Part shown: piece by piece, positions 30,730 to 39,100 of the stretch | Numbering within the stretch: the stretch's first letter is position 1 | Layout of the letters: the number at the start of each line of letters is the position of its first letter | IMG/VR virus record: IMGVR_UViG_3300010885_030168 | Coordinates: 1 to 40,432 of that record | DNA length: 40,432 bases | Direction: 5' to 3' (one strand) | Source of the DNA: a virus | Notes under the pieces: generated by a model | The model's database searches: none | What the model was told of the DNA's origin: nothing | The model's input: the letters and a program-made list of their open reading frames with translations, nothing else | Program-made: the position numbers and the translations under genes

Positions 30730-31419
30730 TTATTCTTTCCATAATTTCTTTTGACTCAGATCTGCATAGTTTTCCCAACTACCACAGTCAGGTGTATCGT
30801 CAGGCACTTGGTCCATTAATATAATTCCACGGGCAGCATCTTCGGGAGTCATATACATATGCCAACCGCATATGTCTGCATCATCATCCCACTGACTTAC
30901 GTCTAAATCTCTGCCATCATATCTTGCTTTGCACAGCCATTCGTAGGCTGCTGGGTCGTCGGTTAAAATCATTCCTCCGCGGCCAATAGGTATACGTTTT
31001 TTAATTTGAAAACTAACTACGTGCAGACCGCCCAGATACATACCCCGACGCCATCGAGTCGCGGCATCCCAAATCGGATAAGGTTTTAATTGATACGCAC
31101 CACTCCACTGTTCATCTCTGAACGTGGGTTGACAACCTGCATGTTTGATGTGCATAGGAATACTTTGGTAAGTATGCTTAGGTATTTCCACTAGCCCTGT
31201 GGCATTTAGATACTTCAAGCCTAAGAACACTCCGTGTGTGCAACAATCTACACTTACACCGTATTTTGCTCCGGCAAACTCTGCAACTTTACGTTCAAAT
31301 ACACCAACAACATCTCGGGGATCATCCCAATGATACCCCAGTTGCTTGACTAAATCCAGCTCGGGACGTTGAAATTCTTTGGGTAACTTGCCCGAAGGCC
31401 AACTGTTAAATTTGCTCAT
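30730..31419 (-). CDS. Short DegT/DnrJ/EryC1-type sugar aminotransferase
   Basis: 229 aa; ordinary DegT aminotransferases are about 370-400. Catalytic-domain motifs: FERKVAEFAGAKYGVSVDCC, VEIPKHTYQSIPMHIKHAGC, IWDAATRW with D118 to hold the pyridine nitrogen, and VVSFQIKKRIPIGRGGMIL with K140/K141 at the PLP-lysine position. The protein stops after RYDGRD, where the family usually continues into a C-terminal domain of about 130 residues. The frame is clean and both ends are coupled to neighbours, so it is compact rather than broken. It could convert the Gmd product to GDP-perosamine. Loss of the C-terminal domain may mean altered substrate or activity. Confidence 0.75.
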   Translation of the reverse strand: MSKFNSWPSGKLPKEFQRPELDLVKQLGYHWDDPRDVVGVFERKVAEFAGAKYGVSVDCCTHGVFLGLKYLNATGLVEIPKHTYQSIPMHIKHAGCQPTFRDEQWSGAYQLKPYPIWDAATRWRRGMYLGGLHVVSFQIKKRIPIGRGGMILTDDPAAYEWLCKARYDGRDLDVSQWDDDADICGWHMYMTPEDAARGIILMDQVPDDTPDCGSWENYADLSQKKLWKE

Positions 31420-31943
31420 TAATATTTGTATCCTAGTTTTTCTGCATATTCATATGCTTTATACATATCACGCTTACGAATCGGCCTAGCAGGATTACCA
31501 GCATACACAGTCCACGGTTCTGTATCTTCTTTGAGTAAACTGTTGGCACCTAATACACTACCTTCAGCCATAGTAACGCCAGGCAAAATTACACTATTAG
31601 CCAATGCTCCACTGAATCTCTTGAGTGTGATCGGCCATAGTTGTTGCTCATCTTGGTATTCTTTGGGAATTAGTGGACCGATCAGACCTGCTCCGTGAAA
31701 CGTTTCGCTGCCACAAATATACTTAGACCCCGCACTGAGAAAGCAAAAGTCTTCTACGTACAATGCAGTTTCTTTGCCACCAATTACTGCTACTTGCGGA
31801 CTAATATGAACATAGTCCCCAATGTCTAATAGAGTAGTGCAATAGAAAAAACTGTCAATGGCCACATGATTGCCAATCTTGCATAGTTCAGGTCTGCGTA
31901 TTTCTGCGCTGGGACTAATGTAAACATCGTCGCCTAAGATCAT
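31419..31943 (-). CDS. Left-handed beta-helix (hexapeptide) acyltransferase
   Basis: 174 aa with hexapeptide-repeat periodicity (ISPSAEIRRPELCKIGNHVA; LLDIGDYVHISPQVAVIGG; ALANSVILPGVTMAEGSVLG) and the usual ending YAGNPARPIRKRD. Such trimers use acetyl-CoA to acetylate sugar hydroxyl or amino groups. Following an aminotransferase it is a good candidate for N-acetylation of a 4-amino-6-deoxysugar. Start and stop are both coupled (ATGA with the cupin gene, TAATG with the aminotransferase gene). No separate N-terminal domain is seen. Confidence 0.85.
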   Translation of the reverse strand: MILGDDVYISPSAEIRRPELCKIGNHVAIDSFFYCTTLLDIGDYVHISPQVAVIGGKETALYVEDFCFLSAGSKYICGSETFHGAGLIGPLIPKEYQDEQQLWPITLKRFSGALANSVILPGVTMAEGSVLGANSLLKEDTEPWTVYAGNPARPIRKRDMYKAYEYAEKLGYKY

Positions 31944-32350
31944 AGAAATACCTTGTCTAGTGCTTGTCCTTGATAAGGCCCAGTTTTATATTCGTAGACC
32001 ACTGTGTCATCTTCCAATATCAAATAAGTATGACCGCCTTCGAAAGTCATAGAACAATCACCTTGACGTATGACCTGTTTTTCTAATAGTTGTCCGTCTG
32101 TATCAAAAAAACTAACTTCAACACTGCCTTTGATCACTACCCAAGATTCTTGTGCAATAATTTGTTCAACTGGGGTTGGCTTCCATATATGTTGATGTGG
32201 GCGGAATGTTTTACCTTTTTCCATTCTTAATGTGGCCAATTGGAGAAACTGATGCTCATCAGCTACTTCATTGCGCCCGGTTATATCTAAATAACGAAAA
32301 ACAGTGTGTAAATGTTTTTCGGGATTGAGTTTACTGTAAATTTTATGCAT
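31940..32350 (-). CDS. WbuC-like cupin protein of glycan operons
   Basis: A 136-aa single-domain cupin. Strand pattern: KGKTFRPHQHIWKPTPVEQI, SWVVIKGSVEVSFFDTDGQL, GDCSMTFEGGHTYLILED, then YEYKTGPYQGQALDKVFL. The PHxH and the K-x-GPY...DK ending resemble WbuC cupins in bacterial O-antigen loci. Metal-binding residues H53/H55 and E62 are suggested. The function of WbuC is unclear; sugar isomerase or epimerase roles are possible. The ATG at 32350 lies within the last codons of the GT4 gene (8-nt overlap). Confidence 0.72.
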   Translation of the reverse strand: MHKIYSKLNPEKHLHTVFRYLDITGRNEVADEHQFLQLATLRMEKGKTFRPHQHIWKPTPVEQIIAQESWVVIKGSVEVSFFDTDGQLLEKQVIRQGDCSMTFEGGHTYLILEDDTVVYEYKTGPYQGQALDKVFL

Positions 32351-33431
32351 AAAAATTGTTGATATGTATTTTCTTTAACCACGTGTCAAATTTATCATGA
32401 ATAACTTGGTCACTAAAATTTTGTTCAGCCCAAATTCGACAGTTGTTGGGATCTAACTTGTGTACTATTTTTGCAGCTTCAACAAAGCTGTTAAAGTCTT
32501 TACAACGATATCCAGTTACTCCTTGTACCACACTGTCTACAAACCCGCCCCAATCTGTGGTCAATACTGGAGTTCCGCAGAATTGTGCTTCGGCTACAAT
32601 ATTACCAAATGGTTCAATATAATGAGTAGGAGCCATTAAACACTGTGCTCTGCTCAATAGTCTGCTACGCTCTTCAGGGCCGACATAGCCCAAAAGTTCC
32701 ACATGATCTGGAATGCGGGAGTAACTTAGATGTGCTAATGTGTCTGTGGGGCCAGCAATCTTTAATTTTTTACCAATTCGTTCAGTGACTTGTATGCACA
32801 GATCAATACCTTTGTCGAAATTTACACGCCCCAGATAAACAAAATAATCATCTTTTTCGGCGCTGAATTCAAATTCACTGGGTGTAAATGCGTTATGAAT
32901 AACTGCGTCAAACCAGCTAGGGCTTAGTAGTTTACCATGTACGCCATAGTAATAGTGCATCTGACTATAGCTTACAAATGCGCGATATGGACTAAACACT
33001 GTGTCGGGAGGATATCCGATACTGGGTTCTACAATTTTGAGATCCGAATGTGCTTCTGTGGTAGCCTTATTGGCCAATCCATAAAAACAAAGTATCATGT
33101 CCCCGGGCTGTTTACGAGCCGCAATATGTGCTGTGGCTCTTTGATTGTAAATGCTTACTAATTCGGGTTTGTGTAAAAACAGGTCGCCATTTTCTGGTGG
33201 AGGCAGTTCTTGATTGGTAATGCATACCAAATTCTCGCAGGGCACTTCGGCACTCTCGTGACCATAGTGTAAGATATTCCATCCACGTGGCTGCATATTA
33301 GTAATAAACTTCAATGCAGCCACATTGAACGGATCCATTCTATACCTAGTATGTGTGATAGCACTAGGGTTGGTTAGGATGTGCAGTGTGGGTAGGAGAG
33401 AAGAGGCCGAACTTTCTTGTGCTGTACTCAT
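32343..33431 (-). CDS. GT4-family glycosyltransferase (GT-B fold)
   Basis: 362 aa. The C-terminal donor domain is clear: YLGRVNFDKGIDLCIQ (199-214), LKIAGPTDT, VELLGYVGPEERSRLLSRAQ, the E-x7-E motif (EPFGNIVAE, E273/E281) and GTPVLTTDWGGFVDSVVQG. The N-terminal domain holds the acceptor. Retaining GT4 enzymes use NDP-sugars, frequently GDP-mannose. It is the first gene of the eight-gene sugar operon, with a late-promoter octamer about 23 nt upstream, so the operon is expressed late with virion genes. The acceptor may be a virion protein or host glycan. Confidence 0.86.
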   Translation of the reverse strand: MSTAQESSASSLLPTLHILTNPSAITHTRYRMDPFNVAALKFITNMQPRGWNILHYGHESAEVPCENLVCITNQELPPPENGDLFLHKPELVSIYNQRATAHIAARKQPGDMILCFYGLANKATTEAHSDLKIVEPSIGYPPDTVFSPYRAFVSYSQMHYYYGVHGKLLSPSWFDAVIHNAFTPSEFEFSAEKDDYFVYLGRVNFDKGIDLCIQVTERIGKKLKIAGPTDTLAHLSYSRIPDHVELLGYVGPEERSRLLSRAQCLMAPTHYIEPFGNIVAEAQFCGTPVLTTDWGGFVDSVVQGVTGYRCKDFNSFVEAAKIVHKLDPNNCRIWAEQNFSDQVIHDKFDTWLKKIHINNFYA

Positions 33432-33453
33432 AGATAATTGATATTATATAGAA

Positions 33454-33461
33454 TATTTATT
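33454..33461 (-). promoter_or_regulatory. T4-type late promoter for the sugar operon, next to a small hairpin
   Basis: AATAAATA on the minus strand, one mismatch to TATAAATA, with a leader of about 16 nt and no clear Shine-Dalgarno sequence before ATG 33431. Immediately upstream TTGGC and GCCAA (33460-33478) can form a 5-bp hairpin that may help end the preceding fibre transcript. Confidence 0.55.
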
Positions 33462-33495
33462 GGCTTGTCTAGTGCCAAGGATATTCAATACCAAA

Positions 33496-34617
33496 TTATC
33501 CTATAAAGGTAACACCCCAGCTATCGTTAATATCAAAGTTAACGTTACCAGATATAACTTGTAATCTGATAGTGTCGCCTGCCACACACTTTGCGTAACC
33601 AGTCATTGAGAAGTGTACTGCTGTGCCAGTATTGGTATCTGTTTCCCAGAAAGCAACGACGTTGGCCCCTGTGTTATTACTGTTCTTTTGAATACTGGCT
33701 TGATTTAAGCCGTTGAAGGTCGCAACACGTACTGTAGCATAGCAATGATATAGACCGGCAGTTGGTGCAGTGAACAAGCCTGTGGTGTTACTGTAGTAAC
33801 TGCCTTGATTATAATCTATAACTTGATTGCTTACCGTAGTTCCTCCTACATACACTGTTGAAGTATTGCCGTAGACACGGAACGCTGGTAAGTTTGGTTC
33901 ACTGACAACACCACCCACTACGACGTTTCCGGCAACACCTATACCACCCGCTACGTTTAATGCACCAGTGGTTGTACTAATGGATGATGCCGTGTTCTGT
34001 ATTATGACGTTGGTACCCGTAGCAAATGTTGCTGTACCAAATCCGTTAAGAGTTGGTCCAATTAAAATTGTGGTGTTAGACCCAGCTAATCCGCCAGTGC
34101 CGATATTCAGTGTTTTGGTGTTAGTAGAAGCAGTTTGGCCAACGTGTAGTCCAATAGTAGCATTTGCAGTAGTTTGACCTAGAGTTACGTTACCAGTCTG
34201 AGCAGTTCCACCAAGAGCTAATGTTCCAGATGTAGCTGTGGTACCCAATGATGTAACTGTAGTTGTTGCACCTCCCAAAGTTATAGTGCTTGTCCCTGTC
34301 AATGTGCTGGAAAACGACCAAGGACCAGAAACAGTTCCAGTACTATTAGAACCAAATGTAGTACAAGTTAGGGCCGCGGCTGTTACAGTAGTAAATCCGC
34401 CTGTTGCAGGCGTGGCATTACCAATTATTTGATTGTTTAATCCAGATGCGACAGAGAGGTTGCTGCCTATGTTTAAGTTTCCAGTAATACCAGCGCCGCC
34501 GGAAACTATTAATGCTCCAGTAGTTGAGCTAGTAGACACGTTGCCGCCGTTAAGATTTAACGCACCGTCTACTATTGTGTTGCCCCAAATTCTTGTGTTA
34601 GATTTTAACTGTGCCAT
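33496..34617 (-). CDS. Tail fibre protein with C1q-like C-terminal domain
   Basis: 373 aa. The N-terminus (MAQLKSNTRIWGNTIVDGAL) and repeated modules (STTGALIVSGGAGITGNLNI; STTTGALNVAGGIGVAGNVV) are the fibre repeats common in marine T4-like phages. The middle is Thr/Gly-rich beta repeats (TSTITLGGATTTVTSLGTTA). From about residue 245, PAFRVYGNTS, SYYSNTTGLFTAPTAGLYHC, VHFSMTGYAKCVAGDTIRLQ and the final WGVTFIG give a C1q/TNF-like jelly roll, a trimeric receptor-binding head. It probably binds host surface glycans or proteins. A late-promoter variant ends 6 nt before the ATG and no Shine-Dalgarno sequence is visible. Confidence 0.82.
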   Translation of the reverse strand: MAQLKSNTRIWGNTIVDGALNLNGGNVSTSSTTGALIVSGGAGITGNLNIGSNLSVASGLNNQIIGNATPATGGFTTVTAAALTCTTFGSNSTGTVSGPWSFSSTLTGTSTITLGGATTTVTSLGTTATSGTLALGGTAQTGNVTLGQTTANATIGLHVGQTASTNTKTLNIGTGGLAGSNTTILIGPTLNGFGTATFATGTNVIIQNTASSISTTTGALNVAGGIGVAGNVVVGGVVSEPNLPAFRVYGNTSTVYVGGTTVSNQVIDYNQGSYYSNTTGLFTAPTAGLYHCYATVRVATFNGLNQASIQKNSNNTGANVVAFWETDTNTGTAVHFSMTGYAKCVAGDTIRLQVISGNVNFDINDSWGVTFIG

Positions 34618-34623
34618 ATCTTA

Positions 34624-34631
34624 TACTTATC
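34624..34631 (-). promoter_or_regulatory. Variant late promoter element, leaderless arrangement
   Basis: GATAAGTA on the minus strand followed by TAAGAT and ATG 34617. The spacing matches that seen at 27306-27313. The predicted leader is about 1 nt. Confidence 0.45.
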
Positions 34632-34634
34632 TTT

Positions 34635-35729
34635 TTATATTTCTACCAGTTCACCGTTGATATACCAAATGTTACCTTTAATTCGTTGAACTGTGTTGGG
34701 AGGCAATGATCCCAGTTCATTAAATTCACTGCTGAAAAAATAAGCAGAGTTAACAGAATTTGTTGGCACCGTGGAATACGTATTACCCACATTTGCAGTG
34801 TTGGTTTCTGGGTAGTATCTATAGACTCCCCATATAATTCTCACAGCTCCGGTGCCACCGGCTCGACCGTTGCTGGTGGTGTCATCTTCGGTAGCTCCTC
34901 CCCCTCCGCCATATAACCCGCCAACTCCCGCCACAGGTGAAGAACCACCCGACCCTGGGTTTCCTGGATTGTCTAATGTAGTTGCAGCACCTGAGTCACC
35001 TTGGCCCAATATTCCTACCCCGCCACCGCCGTTATTCACAGCGCCGCTCAGGCTGGCACCGCCCCCACCGCCCCCACCGCCACCTGCACCGCCCGAATTG
35101 CCGGTATTGGTATTGCCAGCACCGCCTGTGCCACCATTTCCAGAAAATCCACCGGCGCCACCGCCACCGCCGCCACCAGAGTTGGTTGGTTGACTACCGC
35201 CTGTGCCACCGCTGCCACCGCCAATATTTCCGCTTATCACAGAACCGTTACCGCCTGTGCCTCCTACGCCAGCACTGTTTCCAATATTACTAGCATAACC
35301 TCCGCCAGCACCTCCGCCAGCAAAAATTAAAAGATTTCCACCTCTAGAAATAGTACTGTTACCTCCGATACTGCCGTTAAACGATAAGTTTCCACCTGTA
35401 CCCCCAGCACCCACTACCACAGTTAATGTTTCGCCGGGTGTAACAGTCAAATTGTTTACATATCTTAGACCTCCACCACCTCCACCACCTCCACCTGCTC
35501 CAGCTCCAGTCACCGTGGAACCACTCCAAGCCGAACCTCCCCCACCGCCTACTAACACGGCAGATATAGTTGTTATGTTATCAGGTACTGTAAAACTATA
35601 ATTACCAGCAGTGGTATACTGAGTTTGCCCTTGAATTATAACACCACTGGCGCTGAAATTAATTTCAGAAGCTTCTGTAGAAATTTTTAAATTACCTGTA
35701 CTAGTAATACTTCCTAAAGTAGTAGGCAT
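34635..35729 (-). CDS. Glycine-rich tail fibre adhesin
   Basis: 364 aa. Residues 1-70 are beta-rich (ASEINFSASGVIIQGQTQYT; AGNYSFTVPDNITTISAVLV). About residues 75-295 are very Gly-rich, with runs of up to nine Gly and GGxGG spacing (GAGGGGGGGGGLRYV; GGTGGAGNTNTGNSGGAGG). The C-terminal 70 residues (RYYPETNTANVGNTYSTVPT; RIKGNIWYINGELVEI) resemble an attachment module. Poly-Gly regions in T2 and Salmonella-phage gp38 adhesins form packed polyglycine-II helices that present receptor loops. A similar fold is likely but not shown. The antisense strand is open through this region only because of the Gly codons. Confidence 0.78.
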   Translation of the reverse strand: MPTTLGSITSTGNLKISTEASEINFSASGVIIQGQTQYTTAGNYSFTVPDNITTISAVLVGGGGGSAWSGSTVTGAGAGGGGGGGGGLRYVNNLTVTPGETLTVVVGAGGTGGNLSFNGSIGGNSTISRGGNLLIFAGGGAGGGYASNIGNSAGVGGTGGNGSVISGNIGGGSGGTGGSQPTNSGGGGGGGAGGFSGNGGTGGAGNTNTGNSGGAGGGGGGGGGASLSGAVNNGGGGVGILGQGDSGAATTLDNPGNPGSGGSSPVAGVGGLYGGGGGATEDDTTSNGRAGGTGAVRIIWGVYRYYPETNTANVGNTYSTVPTNSVNSAYFFSSEFNELGSLPPNTVQRIKGNIWYINGELVEI

Positions 35730-35733
35730 AGCG

Positions 35734-36084
35734 TTAAATTAGAACAAAGTCGATGGCCACATTGCTACTGTTAAAAACCATATTAATAGAGTTAGCGGCT
35801 ACTCCTGTAAAAGTCAATGTAGTTGTAGTCAATGCTGTAAAAACGTTGCCACCTGAGTAAGAGCCGCCGCCTGAGCCGCTTAAAGCTGTACCATTAGAGT
35901 AGAAAAATCCAGCGGCTGTGATATTACCAGTAGTGGTTAAAGAATTGTTTGCTGGGACAAATGTAAGAGTGGGACTAACATAAAGTGCTGTGGTCCTGCC
36001 AGCAGTGCTGGGTTGCAGTTCAACATAATATGTTGTTCTGTCACTGACTGCTGGTAATACCTGTATTGCCGTTGTTTGTTGCAT
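35734..36084 (-). CDS. Small fibre-associated protein
   Basis: 116 aa, Thr/Ser/Val/Asn-rich beta protein. DRTTYYVELQPSTAGRTTAL and VSPTLTFVPANNSLTTTGNI lead into TAAGFFYSNGTALSGSGGGS, a typical fibre motif. The C-terminal TALTTTTLTFTGVAANSINM completes one beta module. It lies 4 nt upstream of the Gly-rich adhesin gene and 21 nt after the large structural gene. It looks like a short fibre segment or adaptor. No Shine-Dalgarno sequence is obvious, and AAGGT upstream is at poor spacing. Confidence 0.6.
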   Translation of the reverse strand: MQQTTAIQVLPAVSDRTTYYVELQPSTAGRTTALYVSPTLTFVPANNSLTTTGNITAAGFFYSNGTALSGSGGGSYSGGNVFTALTTTTLTFTGVAANSINMVFNSSNVAIDFVLI

Positions 36085-36105
36085 ATGTGTTAGCCATACC
36101 TTTAA

Positions 36106-39100
36106 TTAAGCCTGAGCTTCTGTCCAACTCATACGACAGAACAAGTTTGCGTTAGCTGTGCCAATATTTTGTGCAACTACTGTAACAATGTCTGGACCAT
36201 CTGGATAGACGCCAGTATTCAATGCTGCTGTTCCGCCACCTAGTATACTGGTTCCCAAATCTCGAACTAGATCCAACTCTTGCTGTGTGGCGGTAAAGTT
36301 TGATGCTCCGCCAGCGGCATTTAAGAAGAAACCATATATAGTTTCGCCGCTACCAATTGTAGTATTTGAAGTGTGGTTAACATACTGCGCCAAACTGGAT
36401 CCGCCCACGCTGGTCCAAGTTGGAGTAGCTATGTTTGCTGTTCCATTTAGAATCAATGAAACCAAGAAGTTACCGTTACTAAACAAGTCCAATTGACGCA
36501 ACACCATCTGCATACGGTTAACAATTTCTCTTGTACCTATACTAGACCCTGTAATACCATTGCTGACTGCAGGGGCAATACGGAAACTTTGAACTGCGGC
36601 TCTTAAACCAGGAGTAATAGTTAATGCATTAGTAGTTCCTTGTGTAAACACAAAAGATTTATCATCATCGTATCTACCGTCCATAATAACACTGGTTCCC
36701 CAATGGCTTATCAATGGTCCTGCTTGTTGCGATATAGTAAATAGTTCCACTGATGTGGGTGCAGTTGCACTATATGTATAGGTTTGAGCTGTAGTATTAG
36801 CCACAGGTACAAATGTTGCAGTAATAGAGCCTGTGGCTGTTGCGGCATAGTTTAGCGTAACGTTAGAATTTGTTGACACATTTGTTACAAAAGTTCCAGG
36901 AGGAATACCTGTTCCAATTACAGCTTGACCGATTTGTACGCCGCTGGTACTGACCGCAGTGGCCACTACTGTGTTTGCAGTAGTACCAATAGTCAAGTTT
37001 CCACCAACTTGTGCTCTAGTTAATCCGGTTAGTCTTGGATTAAACAACAGAGTAATGTTACCAGTTGTGATAGTAGCAGGTTGACTCATTATAATGCTGG
37101 TGTTTGCATTAATTGTTTGTACTGTGGTACCAACAGGGATACCGTTTCCTTGTATATACATACCTGCTACAAGACCTGTAGTGTTTGTTCCTGTGGCTGT
37201 TATGCTGCCGGCAATTAATGTAAATGGTAAACTATAATCCTGACTTATAGCTGAATAGTTTATTAGTTCAAATTGTGCCCCATCAGCACTCTTAACAAAT
37301 GCTGCTCCTGATGCTGGCCATCCTGATAAGTCTGAAACATAACAAGTTGTATTAGCACTAGACATTGTTTGTGCTAATATACTAGACTTTGGTGTGTTAG
37401 TAACTTCATAGTGCCCAGGTAAGTTACCTGAACGCATATAAGCTTCATAGTTAACGTTGTTATTAATTAACTTGTGGCAATATACAACGTTACCGTCTGC
37501 TGCCCTAAATCCCCAACGAATAAATCCTGCTCCATACCAGCTATAGTCCAAGTAGAACATCTGCATCTTAGACAAGTCGATGGTGTATCCGCTGGGACCC
37601 GTGCCGTCGCAGCGATCAATATTCCATTGACTTTGTGGGATTCTAGTTTCTATGGTCTTAGTAACAACTACGTTAGTAGCAGTTGGACCACGGTATGCTG
37701 GACTAATAGTTAAACTAGAGTCGCTGGCAATAGATTGAACACGGTAACTCATTCCTTTTAATACAATGAAATCTCCAGGAACCAATTGCTTACTGAATAG
37801 TGTGTTAACACCCTGATTGCTGACACCTGTGACTGTACAGTTATTGGTAGTCACGCTGACCGTTCCTGCAATTTGATATGTGGAACTTCTGCGGACTACA
37901 TATAATGTTTGCCCATCATATTCAAAGAATATACCATTTTGCTGATCATACAAGCCCACCCTAATTTGGCTTCCATACCAATTGGATACAGTAACCTGTG
38001 GCATACCTGTGGCAGTACTGGCGCTGGGTGCAGAATTTGCAGTATAAGTAAATCTAAAGGCATCAATTACTGTGGCTACTGTAAATGTACCGTTGTAGGC
38101 TGTTTCATTACATCCGTTAACAATAACAGTGACCCCAGGAGCCATGTTATGCCCTTGTTTGGTGTAAACTGTGACTGTGGTGCCTGAACTAATTATCTGG
38201 TCTACGTTGAAGCTGGGCCTAACTAATGTGCCAGTGCTTACTTGAATACCTTTACCAGACTGATAACGGAAATATCTGCGTGTTTGGCGCATATATGTTT
38301 CATTAGGACCAAAGCTGAAATTACTAAATTGTACACCGCCATCGTAGGCTCTGTGTAACAGTTGTCCTTGAGGTCGTGTATACAGTGTACCGCCAGTAAT
38401 AGAACCAGTGGGTGCATTTGTTGGATAAATGCTAAAAGAAGTAGCGTTGGCCACGGTGCCGATAACCCAACTACCATTAGGAGCAAATGTTGATGCTGAA
38501 GCACCAGTTAATGCTATTTCGTTGCCAGGCATAAGTCCGTGTGGTAGTGATGTAGTCACTTGTACATTAGATGCGTTGGTTCCATTTGCAACTATAGTAC
38601 TTACACCAATAGCAGCATTGGAAAAAATTGACCCGTTATATATTACTGTAGCACTGCTGTTAAAAATGGTTCCTGTGGGACCATTGAAGGGCAATCTGGC
38701 TGTGTAGCTAAAACTTGTGCCTGCTGCTACAGAATCTACCACATACAATCCGTCTGCGGGTTGCCAAGTAGTGTCTTGAACGAATACTGCCGAACCAGCA
38801 GCTGGTGGAGTAGTAGTTGCCACAGTGATCACTCTTGATCCATTAGTGGCTGTAATATTAGTCAATGCTTGCACTTGGCCGCCTGCTGAATAGTAAGCAA
38901 AAGGACGTCCATTGATTAATCCTATACTTTCCCACTTAGTAGACTGTGTTGAATATTCAAAGTCTGTGTCAATTAAAGCCTGTGGTGTACTAACTCTGAG
39001 TTTGTTTACTGGATCTGTATATGTTTCGCTGGGTGCAAATTTTTCGTCGTATTCGTCAATGACAATCTGTAGTTTGTCTGTTGCCGACATAGATGTCGTA

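Noticed and set aside
30730-31419. DegT gene as a truncated pseudogene
   Set aside because: The frame is uninterrupted, catalytic residues are kept, and both ends are in tight translational overlap or spacing with neighbours, so I treat it as a compact gene.
34852-35330. Three overlapping + strand reading frames rich in Pro, Ala or Arg/His opposite the adhesin gene
   Set aside because: They are the complement of Gly codons (GGN) in the adhesin. The composition follows entirely from that, and no start signal is present.
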